A stretch of 64,000 nucleotides of DNA, taken from the NCBI RefSeq assembly GCF_965363235.1, contig NC_134840.1:85098916-85162915 (forward strand). The letters are read 5' to 3'. The notes under the pieces are model-generated. The model saw only the letters and a program-made list of their open reading frames with translations. It made no database searches and was not told where the DNA came from. This DNA is from Mytilus galloprovincialis (Eukaryota > Mollusca > Bivalvia > Mytilida > Mytilidae). Positions 1 through 10,436 of this stretch are shown here, piece after piece; positions within the stretch are counted from its first letter, which is position 1, and each line of letters begins with the position of its first letter. A program made the translations under genes and the position numbers.

Positions 1-155
1 AAGTTTGCCAAAAACATTATTTTTTTGTTTAATCATTAGTTATGTATTCCATGTCATTAGACAAACCATTTTTCAGTTTACAGTCTGTGGTTGAATTTGT
101 ATCTTTAATACGTTTGGTTTTATATGATTATATATGTATCATTTACACTAATAGT
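1..155. other. AT-rich flank, nothing recognised
   Basis: Sequence left of the first inverted terminus. No open frame, tRNA or repeat that I recognise. Confidence 0.5.
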
Positions 156-840
156 CCAGCAGATAGGTGCAATATATGAAGGAATTGTGCACTTCGTGTT
201 AAAAGCACCAAATTTTGCTCAAACATACTTCTATCTATACTCTTCAATTTTAGATATGGAGGCAGGCTGGAAATATACTTAACTTCCGGTAAAATCCAAA
301 ATGGCGGATGCATGTTTAAATTTCCACTTTTTTAAATTCTCTTTTTCACAATTTTTAGTTTAAACTACAAAAACTGATGTTTTAATTTGATCTGAATAAA
401 ATTAGATGGTTTTCAGTATTGTTTATAAAGTTAAAGCAGCATTTGGTGACGTTTGGTCAACTTCCGGTCGAAATTTCGAGTTAAAATTCAAGCATGAAAA
501 ATGTCGACTTATAATTTGCAAAAAGTGAGAAGAAGGTGTAAAAAAATCTTGTCTTTATTTCTTTTGAGATCATTAAAATTTATTTGTTGTGAATAATATT
601 TTTTCATTTTTATTTTTGAATAAAGATATAGACGTACACTTTATAAATCAAAAGTCTCAAAAACAATTCAAAGATGAGCTCTTAAAGATTTAAACTTAAT
701 GAGACATCAGATGACCAAAGACCAGGAAGATCTTCCTCAAATGTTAAAGAGGTTGACTGGACTTTATTTTTTTAGTTTATTTTTTTGGTTTGTTTTTAGT
801 GTGACGTCCATTTTCATTTAAGAATACAATTTTATATAGG

Positions 841-1141
841 GGCCAGCTGAGGACCAGTTCCGGGTGTGGGAATTTCTCGCTGCATTGAACACCCATTGGT
901 TACCTTCGGGCATTGTCTGCTGACTGTACTTTATTTTAGTTTATATATATGTTTTGGAGTTTGGTGTGACCTCCAATTTCACTGAACTATAATACACAAA
1001 TTTATATAGGGGCCAGCTGAGGACCACATCCGGGTGCGGGAATTTCTCGCTGCATTGAACATCCATTGGTGGCCTTCAGCTTTTGTCTGCTCTTTGATCG
1101 GGTTGTTGTCTCTTTGACATATTCCCCATTTCCATTCTCAA
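841..1141 (+). repeat. Bivalve interspersed repeat, two partial copies
   Basis: Two copies of one repeat start with GGGGCCAGCTGAGGACCA, at about 839-920 and 1010-1141. The second runs through GTTGTTGTCTCTTTGACA to the ending CCCCATTTCCATTCTCAATT. The same family lies inverted at 20201-20335 and as a short piece near 22103-22140. I know it as a very common mussel repeat; its class is uncertain. Confidence 0.65.
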
Positions 1142-1647
1142 TTTAATATGTATAATTGTCAAAATTTGACAGAGAATAGCTTCAAAGTGTATCAATATTG
1201 GTACCAGATATGTAACTTTTGCGGAAAATCTCGTAAAATACAAAAAACGTCCATGTTCACTGTCTACGACCAATCTGAACCCAACAAATTTTTCGGCAGT
1301 GGTCTTCCACATACTATGTACAAAAACAACGCCACATGGCATAAGACCTGCTATCTAAAGTTCAATTCAACAGATCTAAAGAGAGCTAAAAAAAAAAAGA
1401 AGACGTAACAATAATACAGATGATCTGTGAAAAAAAACAGGCAATCAGAGATGGAAACTCACCAGCATCAGCTTACCATGTGAAATAGCAATGAAAGAAT
1501 ATGTATGTTTCTTTTGTGGTTCGTATAAACCAGATAAAAACCTCCACGAAGAAACAACAACTAATGTTGATATCCCTGTTCGTCAAGTGTACTAAAGCTT
1601 TAGGATACAACTTTATTAGGAATTAGTGCTGGGGACCTTATTGTAAA

Positions 1648-3286
1648 AGAAACGAAATATCCTTGTCTTGCTAAGCCTTATCGAAAGGCATCAAGAGTTT
1701 CTAGTGAAGTTAAGACTGAATAAGGAAGAGACATTCGAATAAGCCATGGAATCGCATTAGCTGAATTCATCACAGTTACATTAAAGATTCCATAACCGAG
1801 GAAGATTTAGCACCAGTTTTCAAGATGTCAGGTTTATTCTAGGCGAATAAGAAATCTACTTGTTGACATTGAAAACAAATGATAGTACAAGATAAAAGAA
1901 TACAGACATCTGGGTTGTTTGCCTGTGAGAGAGCTTTCACATGTTTGACTTGGATGGAGAGTTGTTTAAATGGCACTCATACCACAACTTTTTATGTCTA
2001 ATGATTGCTTATTTACCTGATATTCATGATAGAAACGAAATATCCTTGTCTTGCTAAGCCTTATCGAAAGGCATCAAGAGTTTCTAGTGAAGTTAAGACT
2101 GAATAAGGAAGAGACATTCGAATAAGCCATGGAATCGCAATAGCTGAATTCATCACAGTTACATTAAAGATTCCATAACCGAGGAAGATTTAGCACCAGT
2201 TTTCAAGATGTAAGGTTTATTCTAGGCGAATAAGAAATCTACTTGTTGACATTGAAAACAAATGATACAGTGAAACTTCTCTAAACCGGTCCCTCTAAAT
2301 ACCGGTTCTCCCTTCATACCGGCCAAAATAACAAGTCCCGGCCGGCGTGTATGTAAATAAACGGTCAAGTAACCTTATAAAACCGGCCACCCCTTTAAAC
2401 CGGATACCGGCCGATATTTGTGTATTTGTGTAATCAAAATCAATAAAATATCACCTCATAAAACCGGCCTTGTCATTTGTAATCATTAGTCCATATATAA
2501 TACTGTTATATAAACAAACAAGTTAATCTGGTCAATTAGACACCTGCATGGCCACTGAGTAGTGTTTACCTGTCAATGTCAAATCAATACCCGAATAAAT
2601 TATCGGTTGACAGATTATGATCTTCACCCACGCTAATCAATGATGATAATTAATTTTCATTAAATGTTTAAAAAATAACTTTTAGGCAAATTACAGAAAT
2701 TCAAATCGTTAATAAATATCATAGTTATGCATTTGGGAACATGTTAAGTGCTGTAATGTGGTGTACTGCTTATTATATATTATCATCGTATGGTACCGAT
2801 GATGAATGTATGTCAATTGAGTTCAATAACGTAATATATCGATATTAAAACTGTTTTGTTATACAGTTGCATTTTATTTGTTATTCCTGCAAAATAAAAA
2901 ATAATAAAGATACAAATGATGTTTTAATATTTATTTCATAATCAATTTAGAATACAAAGCTAAATTTACACAACAAAACAAACTTTATGATTGAGGTACA
3001 ATACATGGTGAAAAAACCAAATGCACAAATATTGAAGGGAAGTAACTCTTGTTAATTTCAAAATCAACAAACCGGCCACCCCTGAAAACCGGCCGAATCC
3101 CGTGGTCCGACGGGCGGCCGGTTTTGAGAAGTTTCACTGTAGTACAAGATAAAAGAATACAGACATCTGGGTTGTTTGCCTGTGAGAGAGCTTTCACATG
3201 TTTGACTTGGATGGAGAGTTGTTTAAATGGCACTCATACCACAACTTTTTATGTCTAATGTTTGCTTATTTACCTGATATTCATGA
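1648..3286 (+). repeat. 383 bp tandem duplication
   Basis: Unit 1 is 1648-2030. Unit 2 starts at 2031 with the same AGAAACGAAATATCC and continues at 3142-3286 once the nested insertion is removed. Without the 872 bp insert and its 2 bp target duplication, unit 2 is 382 bp. The copies are nearly identical, so the duplication is much younger than the surrounding pseudogene. Each unit contains a piece of the pseudogene and the 3' end of a common bivalve repeat (CACTCATACCACA). Confidence 0.85.
2268..3139. mobile_element. Pogo/Tigger-like non-autonomous element
   Basis: The ends are CAGTGAAACTTCTC and, inverted, GAGAAGTTTCACTG. The target dinucleotide TA is duplicated at 2266-2267 and 3140-3141. 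Several CCGG-rich segments such as AAACCGGCCACCCC follow inward from both ends. Terminal CAGTGAAAC with CCGG-rich inner repeats and a TA target is characteristic of pogo/Tigger elements of the Tc1/mariner group. The 872 bp interior has no open frame of useful length, so this is a non-autonomous copy. The uninterrupted target (ATGATAGTAC) survives at about 1880-1889 in the other tandem unit. Confidence 0.85.
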
Positions 3287-5286
3287 ATGAAAACAAGGGA
3301 GAAAGAATTAATTTGAAAGACGATATAGGACACTCTCTTCAGAAAGCAGGTGATGATGACTTTGACTCAAACTAAATGCGGATTTATAAAGCAGTAAGAA
3401 TCATTCGCAGCAACATGTTTATTGGTATATTTGGTTTTGACTATAGTTTTCCAGTACACTGTTAGGGAAATTCTGTTCCAATATCTCTCGTAACTCTTTT
3501 TACACATGTAGTATGTTGTTGTATAGACAAGATATAACAACCAACTCTTATTCTCAGGAAACTCTAACGATTGCCGGATTGGTCAGATGCTAATATTCAA
3601 AAGCTACAAACGAATCTGTAACTCTCAAAAGATCCATCATCATGCATCTAAAGTAACCTCCTTACATATGCACCTAGGAATAATAGCTCACTGTCAGACA
3701 AGAAAAGTTGGAAATTAGTGGATATATTTTTCATTTAGGTTTGTGGATGCTATATAATAAAGTGGTCAGAGTATCCGCGAATCTTACCAATGGCAATGTG
3801 CTTTGCAAGCAATATCAAGAAGATGAACTGTTTGTAGTTCATAAGTCAAAGATTCTTTTTTCAGTAATAGCTATTGTCTATGCGCATGCACAAAATAAAT
3901 ATGTTGTTAAATCAGATGGAGGCACTAATAACAGAAAACGCATTAGCCCTGTGACGATGGATGATAGCTTAACTGGATATGATGGTAAGCCTTGCTAAAG
4001 AGTTTGAGACGAGGGGCGAAAGATGCAAGAGGAACAGTCATAGATTGATTTTTCTTTATGATGAGGACATAACTCACCATGAATAGAAACTAAGTGTTCA
4101 AATGTCGTTTATACATGATGTACCCTCTTTAGAAGAAGACTTAGGAAATCAATTTCTTGAAGACAGCAATGAACTGCTTGTTCTGTAAACTAATTAAAGA
4201 TATACCTCCCTCAGCATTTGTTGATACTATTTGTCGTTCGTTGAATAGAAATAGTTGGACAATACCAGAGGAAACTTGGATGAGTTCTTTAAACTGCAAA
4301 ATCACATCCATCTACCAGCATTCAGTCTAATTACATTCGAAGTGTTTAGAACCATTGGCAGCATCAACAGCAGAATTAACTATTGTAGACACTATAAAGA
4401 TTGACGGCACAAGGAGACATGTTGAAAGACAAACATGCTAAATTGGCAGAGCTTCCCATGCGTGTAGATAAAAAAAAATTAGGGCACTTTCATTTTCTGT
4501 CACATAAACTGATGGTTGAACACATTTTTGGGAAGAGAATTATTGCTACAATTGATACCGATGAAGTAGAACTTGGCGTGTCCTGCTTTCATGCGACAAA
4601 TGCAGCTGATATATGGGTTAATTTAGGACTTTAGATACATTTGAATTCATGAGATTGCTAACTTTTTAGGACATGAAAAAGCATATGCATTGCCTGTTTT
4701 CAATGCATTCACTGGATTCGACACTGTGGAATCGATCGCTGGTTAAGGAAAAAAAGAACATGAGATAGATGGATGGCATTGAACGGTGTCACTAGAGCAT
4801 TCATCGTTATGAGAGACCAGGCGAGTACCCTGAATGTCGGAATCATTATTACGCCATTAATAGAGCAATTTGTTATTCTGATCAAACAAATAAAGGACAA
4901 TGTAATTGAACTTTATTTTAGACAACATTGCTTATTTTTATTAAACATATGTAGTTTGTCCCTAAATTACGTTTTTTTGTCATTTACCGGAAGTGACAAA
5001 TTCGGAATAAATACCTCGAGGGTTTCAAAGAAATGATACATTATGTGAAACCACGAGTACATACTAATGTTATCGTCTACAAGGCAAACTTTGGCTATCA
5101 CTTTTGAGAATTAAATCACCATTAGTCAGTTATGAAATGCATGTCCGCCATTTTGATGATAAAACCGGAAGTGGGTAAAATCAAGCTTGCCTCCATATCT
5201 AAATTTGTTTAGTATGGTCCAAACTAGGTTTCTACCAAATTTTATGCTTTTAACACAAAGTGCACAATTATTCACCTATCTGCTGG

Positions 5287-5925
5287 GGAACATTCAGTTG
5301 TATTATGTTTTTATGGTTTCTGAATAAATGACCTTTATCGCAAACCTTGTGTTAGATATTTTGCAAATTAACTCGAATCCTTGGAGTATTTCTTTCTCAC
5401 GTCATCAGTTTAAAAGAAAAATTTGGCTGACAAAAATCATTTTATCTGCTTTCTCTTCTACCATTCCATTATTTTATTGCGATTTGACAAGCATTTTGTA
5501 TGTTTTTTTTATATCTTGTCTTTTGCTTTGAATTGGTTCTGTGACTTCTTTGTAATTTGATTGGAACTGATATTTTTGAACTGCTAGCGATTTGATCAAA
5601 ACTTAACTCTTTTTTTTTTTATTTGTCATAAATTTTTCCATTATTTTTCTTACTCCTTCGAACTTTCCTTTCAAATTCCTCTTTTATAAAGTCTTATATG
5701 TGGAGAATGTGTGACAAAAAAGGAACCAGTCGGTGTGAAGATGGTTCTCATTGGAATGCAGACTGTCTCTTGAAAAAACGCCTATCAAACATAAAAAACA
5801 ATCTTGATACCAGATTCAGAGTAAGAATGTTTTATCCATCTTTCATTCAAGATTTGTTTTATCTAAGTTGGTTATTTTGTATGAAGCAAGCCCTGATTTA
5901 TTCGTTTTGATTAATAAACAAATGT
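5287..5925. other. Intergenic, nothing recognised
   Basis: AT-rich sequence with T runs near 5610. The short open frames here have no recognisable content. Confidence 0.45.
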
Positions 5926-5927
5926 TG

Positions 5928-6237
5928 AAGGCCGTACTTTAACCTATAATGGTTTACTTTTTAAATTGTTATTTGTATGGAGAGTTGTCTCATTGGCACT
6001 CACACCACATCTTCCTATATCTAAGAATGTGTCCACAGTACACGGATGCCCCACTCGCACTATCATTTTCTATGTTTTCTGGACCGTGAAATTGGAATAA
6101 CTAAGTTTCAAGTTGATTGGACTTCAACTTCATCAAAAACTACCTTGACTAAAAACTTTAACCTGAAGTGTAACAGACGGACGAACGGACGCACATACCA
6201 GAAAACATAATGCCCCTCTACTATCGTAGGTGGGCAT
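5928..6237 (-). repeat. Two adjacent bivalve repeat fragments
   Basis: 5928-6022 is the 3' part of the common ~450 bp mussel repeat in plus orientation (TTGAAGGCCGTAC, then GAGAGTTGTCTCATTGGCAC). 6026-6237 is an inverted copy of the hairpin-headed family F2, ending at the head hairpin TGCCCCTCTACTATCGTAGG read on the plus strand. A full F2 copy is at 16396-16868. Confidence 0.65.
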
Positions 6238-6379
6238 AACAAGTATTCTAGCAAAGAACAAAGACGTGAAAGAAAGTCGGAGATCGATAACATGGTTTGT
6301 TTAAAAGTAGAAATACGCATTTCATTAGCTTTCAGCAACTGCGAGAACTTTTTGATTGGTGTTATTTTTTTTTAGTTTT

Positions 6380-6835
6380 TTGTAAGCTTTTCCAACTGAT
6401 TTTTACAGTTTGTAATTATGTTGCACCACTGTCGAAGGATACAAGCGAGTTGAGCGCTCACAAACATGATTAACTGTCAACAACACTACCACATAACTTC
6501 AATCTATAGTTGAAATTCAGATCTATGTAAGTCGAGTGCCCGAAAATATATCATAAAAGGATAACCAAATCAAAGACCTATATTTTAATTGTATTGACAT
6601 TAATTATGTGTCTTTACCATGGGCTTATAAGTGGGAGTTGTTATACTAGTATGCCAAAATTATTTTCATTTATTGATTTATTATCTGTTGTGTTAATTTT
6701 ATAGCTAAGCTTAGTTTACAGTACGGATTTTGCTCATAGTTGAAGGCCGCACATAAATATATATCTGTTTACATGCTCGTCCTTTAGTTTTTTGTGATAG
6801 TTGTCTTCAATGACTGGCAATCATACCACATCTCA
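6380..6835 (+). repeat. Diverged ~450 bp mussel repeat
   Basis: Begins with CCAACTGATTTTTACAGTTTG and GAGCGCTCACAAACATG, and ends with GTTGAAGGCCGCAC and GGCAATCATACCACATCTCA. Same family and orientation as 10437-10834; the middle is poorly conserved. Confidence 0.55.
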
Positions 6836-6917
6836 TATTTTTGTGTTAGCATGAATTAAATGTGTATGAATAAAAGGCAACATAAACCAATTGTGTGTTT
6901 AAGAGGGGACAATAGGG

Positions 6918-7110
6918 GGTCTGTTAACATGTTAACTACACCTGGATTTTGGTAAAAGCAGTTAATAAGAAATACAAAAATGCTGATAACAGTTAACACA
7001 GTGGGTTTAAAACAGTTAACAGTTTAAATTCATCTCAAATAACAGTTAACAACACCTTGAAAAAGGCCAAAACAGGTTAACATAAAAAGGTATATGCCCC
7101 CCCCCCCTCC
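6918..7110. repeat. GTTAAC-rich low-complexity block and poly-C tract
   Basis: CAGTTAAC or GTTAAC occurs about seven times between 6918 and 7082, followed by a C-rich run at 7098-7116. This probably belongs to an interspersed repeat. It lies directly downstream of the 3' end of the minus-strand gene. Confidence 0.5.
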
Positions 7111-7247
7111 CCCCTCGTTGAAGGAACCCTTGGATTTTTTTTCCTGCAATACAAACTCGAAAGTAATCCAATTCAACAGCGACACGTTGTTTGCTCAAAC
7201 AGTTGAGTAAAATAAGAAAGAGAAGTAAATTCTGATTTTTATCATAT

Positions 7248-7253
7248 TTTATT
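7248..7253 (-). terminator. AATAAA polyadenylation signal overlapping stop
   Basis: On the minus strand the end of the gene reads TTGCAATAAAAT. The stop TAA (7251-7249) lies inside AATAAA (7253-7248). I see no second AATAAA shortly downstream, so the 3' UTR would be only a few tens of bases. Confidence 0.6.
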
Positions 7254-10200
7254 GCAATATACATCCTGCTGCCGCTAACATTTTAGGATTTCCTTCAATC
7301 TTTTTCTCATACTTTTGTAGTCGACGACCTTGTCTTTTCCCGCCGCCCCTAGCCTCAGAACCCAACAAAAATGCCATAGGATCGATCAATCCAAACTCAT
7401 CCTGCATGAAATCGTCCATGCTGAAGGAAGCTTTTTCGGTCGAATGATCGAGAGTAACAGACCAATCAGGAACATCTGTCGTACTCAAGTTGATTTTCCA
7501 ATCAAATTTTGGCGCCATGGATTCATCCACCGAGCCTGGTTTAATTATATATGTATATCCAGCATATCCACAGTGCTGGCATGCTGGTTGTGCTTTAGAA
7601 CATTTGTCACATTTTGGGCAGTGCCATTCGTTTTCTTGGTTGCATTTGCCACATACTTTACAATGCCACGTGTCGTTGGGAATAATTTCTGAGCTACAGA
7701 AAGAATAATAAAAATTCGAATTTGAATTTGAAGCCAGGTATTCTGCTACGCTCATGTTCTGGGAATCAGGATTGGAATCAGGATTGTAATCCAAAAGTTT
7801 GGCATCAGCCATTTTCTCTGAAATATTACATCTCCTTGAGAGTTGATGCTCCAGTTCACTAACATCTAAACATTTATAGTTTAAGTAATCAGTGAAACAT
7901 GGATGGAATTCCGTACCATCAAAACAATTACATTCGGAACCCAGTCTGGAGTTAATTTCTGTTATTGTTATATTTGTTCTTAGTTCTTCACATTTGTCTT
8001 TTGAAAGAAGATGATTTGTTTCCAAAACATCAATGATGTTATTTCGACGATCAACAGACAAATTTGTTGATTTTCTGTGTCTGCCGTTAGTTTCTAAATT
8101 TCTATATTTCCCCGAGGTATTTACCGAGATATGATAGAGCAAAAACTCGTTTATATCTTTGTTTAAAATTTTAACGCTTGGAAATGCTACAGTTATCTGT
8201 GCTGCTATACTTGAAAGTTCAGAGACTACGCCCCCTAGAACCAAAACGTAATCCTGATAACATCCATGCTCAAAAGGGAGAAAATTGTCTCTTGGTTGCC
8301 AATCGTTTCTGTCTATGGCGCTGCTATTTACGAGTCTTTGGCAAAATGTAGCTGGACTTTTAACGTTTATAAGTAGCAAAGCTTCGTTTTCGGAACATTT
8401 GAAAAATGTAAGACTTTCAAAAGTTCGGAAGTCTACATCCAATCGCAATTGTCTCGAACATTCGAACTTTTCCATTTCATTGACTATATCTTTACACAAT
8501 TCATCCGTCAAATCAGGTTTCTGACCGAAAACTGGTCGAATATTGTTTGAAAATGAAGGCTTATAATCGAACATTCGGAGCGACATAATATATGTAACTG
8601 GATTAGTAGAAACCTGGAATTGTCCACTCCAGGTCGACACAATGTCTTTGATTCCATCGGAAACCATGAATATAATATTATGGGGGAGATCATTGTCAAC
8701 TTCCTTCTCCAGAATACTACTTGTGCTTTCTTCTGAAGAATGGTGGGAATCACTGTTACTATTTTCTCCTTCTCCACACAAATCCTTATATCTCTTCCTC
8801 ATATCTTCGACAACTCCTTCTGCGAAATCTATGGATTCTTTACTTGGAAAGTTCATCGAGGTCGACTCGATTAGACCAAACCTACACTGATCGGCCAAAC
8901 TAAGTAATCCATTGACCGTCATATTGTATCCGTCAATTGCATCCTTTGACCGAGGCAAAGTAAAGCAGAACGAGTCATACAGAGAGTTGCATTTGAACGC
9001 TTTCATGATTTTCATTACAAACGCTTGTCTATCGACCTTTGTCTTGATATGAAGAGGAGATATGCCATTACATTGAACAGACTTATCCGAAACTTCATAT
9101 TCGCTACCACTACCAGAATAAGAGCTATTACAATAATAATCCTCATCGGAATAATTACTGACATCATCTTCGTCATCACTCAATTTATCTTCGTCTTTGC
9201 CTTTTGATTGATTCTGTTCTTTAGTTTTGTCACCTTTCACATTCTTAAAAATGTTTGTTTCTTCTTTGTCGTGGTCATCGTGCATTTTTTCTGGAACCTT
9301 TGTATCCTGTACCTTTATTGCAGGAGGATTATTTCTTTTTCCTTTTGGTGTTGCTTTTATTTCTTGGTCTAGGGATGAATCACTTTCACACGAATCACTA
9401 TCACTTGAATCGGTTAGGCGGGTTTGTTTAGTTGGAACTTGTCTGTTTTCCGAGCCGACAGATTTTTTAGATTGTATGCCTTCAGACAAGCCATCCTGAG
9501 AGTTCTGTGAGATAGTGCTGTCAGAAAGTTGACTACTTGCAATACTTGTGTTTGATGGAGAAGAATCACATTCAAAAGTTGTGCTTGATGAGAAATTACT
9601 TTCAGTGACTGTGCTTTGTGAAGAACAATCACTTACTGCTGATGTGCTACATGAGCTGGCTGAAGAGAAATCATTTTCAGAATTTTGTGGTGTTTTGCAA
9701 GGAGAACACGATCTACTGTCGGATTGTTCTGTGTTTTTGCTACTGACTGTGATTGGTGGGGAACGATTATTTTTTGATGATGCGCTACATATGCCCGTTG
9801 ATGAAATATCGTTTTCAGAATTATTTGGTGTTCTGCAAGGAGAACACAATCTTTTGTTGGATTGTTTTGTGCTTTTGTAAGTTAGTGTGCTTGGTGAAGA
9901 ACAGTTACTTTCTCCTGATGTGCTAAATGTGCTAGGTGATGAAAGATCATTTTCAGAATTTGCTGGAGTTTTTGGGAATACAAACGGAGCAGTCGACTGT
10001 GAAGAATTCTGTTCGAATGCATCTTCAATCAATTTCTTTTTATCCAATGCTTCACTACTCAAAGAATTATTTGTCTTTGTAGATTCTAAACTTGGTGGAT
10101 TTGAGTTACCCCGACTCGGTGGATTTGTGGCATCACGGCTTGGTGGATTAGAGTTATCCCCTGCATCCGCATCACAAATTTGCCATGATGATGACTCACT

Positions 10201-10329
10201 TCCATCTTCTGGCCACGTGAACTTGGAAACAGAAGAGTCATCATGAAAAAGCAAGTCCATGCATTGCTTCTTTGCTGGAGTAGAATCCTCTTGCGAAGCA
10301 CTCGGTTTTGACTTTCTACCCGCAGACAT
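7249..10329 (-). CDS. 1026-aa Ser-rich protein with Cys-rich C-terminal motif
   Basis: One uninterrupted frame of 1026 residues; I do not recognise the family. Residues 1-115 are polar and carry NPPS repeats at about 60-83. About 118-245 holds three diverged copies of a Ser-rich unit of 43-46 residues, each with (S)P(C)(R/K)TP.NSEND followed by an SS-rich stretch. About 325-425 is charged and acidic and likely disordered. About 430-870 looks globular with hydrophobic segments. Residues 888-920 form a Cys-rich motif, WHCxxCxxCx5WHCxxCxxCx6CxxC, with cysteines at 890, 893, 896, 904, 907, 910, 917 and 920. This fits binding of two zinc ions. The C-terminus has a basic patch (GGGKRQGRRLQKYEKK). 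The coding region is in a single exon, but a splice acceptor (TTTATGTTTTCAG) ends 13 bases before the ATG and a donor lies at 11838, so there is a 5' UTR intron. The stop codon overlaps the polyadenylation hexamer. It is probably a real, expressed gene. A nuclear role is inferred only from composition. Confidence 0.75.
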   Translation of the reverse strand: MSAGRKSKPSASQEDSTPAKKQCMDLLFHDDSSVSKFTWPEDGSESSSWQICDADAGDNSNPPSRDATNPPSRGNSNPPSLESTKTNNSLSSEALDKKKLIEDAFEQNSSQSTAPFVFPKTPANSENDLSSPSTFSTSGESNCSSPSTLTYKSTKQSNKRLCSPCRTPNNSENDISSTGICSASSKNNRSPPITVSSKNTEQSDSRSCSPCKTPQNSENDFSSASSCSTSAVSDCSSQSTVTESNFSSSTTFECDSSPSNTSIASSQLSDSTISQNSQDGLSEGIQSKKSVGSENRQVPTKQTRLTDSSDSDSCESDSSLDQEIKATPKGKRNNPPAIKVQDTKVPEKMHDDHDKEETNIFKNVKGDKTKEQNQSKGKDEDKLSDDEDDVSNYSDEDYYCNSSYSGSGSEYEVSDKSVQCNGISPLHIKTKVDRQAFVMKIMKAFKCNSLYDSFCFTLPRSKDAIDGYNMTVNGLLSLADQCRFGLIESTSMNFPSKESIDFAEGVVEDMRKRYKDLCGEGENSNSDSHHSSEESTSSILEKEVDNDLPHNIIFMVSDGIKDIVSTWSGQFQVSTNPVTYIMSLRMFDYKPSFSNNIRPVFGQKPDLTDELCKDIVNEMEKFECSRQLRLDVDFRTFESLTFFKCSENEALLLINVKSPATFCQRLVNSSAIDRNDWQPRDNFLPFEHGCYQDYVLVLGGVVSELSSIAAQITVAFPSVKILNKDINEFLLYHISVNTSGKYRNLETNGRHRKSTNLSVDRRNNIIDVLETNHLLSKDKCEELRTNITITEINSRLGSECNCFDGTEFHPCFTDYLNYKCLDVSELEHQLSRRCNISEKMADAKLLDYNPDSNPDSQNMSVAEYLASNSNSNFYYSFCSSEIIPNDTWHCKVCGKCNQENEWHCPKCDKCSKAQPACQHCGYAGYTYIIKPGSVDESMAPKFDWKINLSTTDVPDWSVTLDHSTEKASFSMDDFMQDEFGLIDPMAFLLGSEARGGGKRQGRRLQKYEKKIEGNPKMLAAAGCILQ

Positions 10330-10436
10330 CTATGTGCGTTGACTGAAAACATAAACAAAAATGACCATTATACCATGTCCTGTGCGGTCTGTGTTTGTTT
10401 GATGAGTTTCTGCTTTTAATCGATCACCAGCTAATG

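Larger units (their letters stand above)
1148..4800 (+). pseudogene. Broken ORF of an orphan metazoan family
   Basis: This is a decayed plus-strand coding region with many stops and frameshifts. Recognisable pieces occur in family order. An N-terminal Cys/His segment (1148-1400) has CNFCG, then TWHKTCYLKFN followed by a lysine run. A second Cys segment near 1495-1570 reads CFFCGS..LHEET. GIALAEF lies near 1750, with its duplicate near 2140. GERINLKDDIGHSLQKA lies near 3300, then LGLW.LYNKVVRVSANL near 3740. The C-terminal core includes ATIDTDEVELGV near 4550, then HEIANFLGHEKAYALPVF and AFTGFDTVESIAG up to about 4740, followed by a stop and GKK. From memory these match a large uncharacterised family in cnidarian and mollusc genomes whose members carry the DTDVVVL and ALPVFHAFTGCDT motifs. 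The function of that family is unknown to me. Its placement inside inverted termini suggests it belongs to a mobile element. No intact product can be made. Confidence 0.65.
156..5286 (+). mobile_element. 5.1 kb decayed element with inverted termini
   Basis: The left end (about 156-330) reappears as an imperfect reverse complement at about 5130-5286. Shared blocks run in the same order inward from both ends: CCAGCAGATAGGTG, TTGTGCACTT, GTGTTAAAAGCA, TTTAGATATGGAGGCA, ACTTCCGGT and AAAATGGCGGA. Between the ends lies one broken coding region on the plus strand (separate entry). I therefore read the whole as a DNA-transposon-like unit. The flanks beyond CCAGCAG show no clear target duplication, so the exact ends and the superfamily are not settled. 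The element is old: its termini have diverged and it holds a later tandem duplication and a nested insertion. It could alternatively be an inverted duplication that happens to flank a pseudogene. Confidence 0.6.

Noticed and set aside
7330..10246. Plus-strand frames opposite the 1026-codon gene
   Set aside because: Antisense shadows of the long minus-strand coding region.
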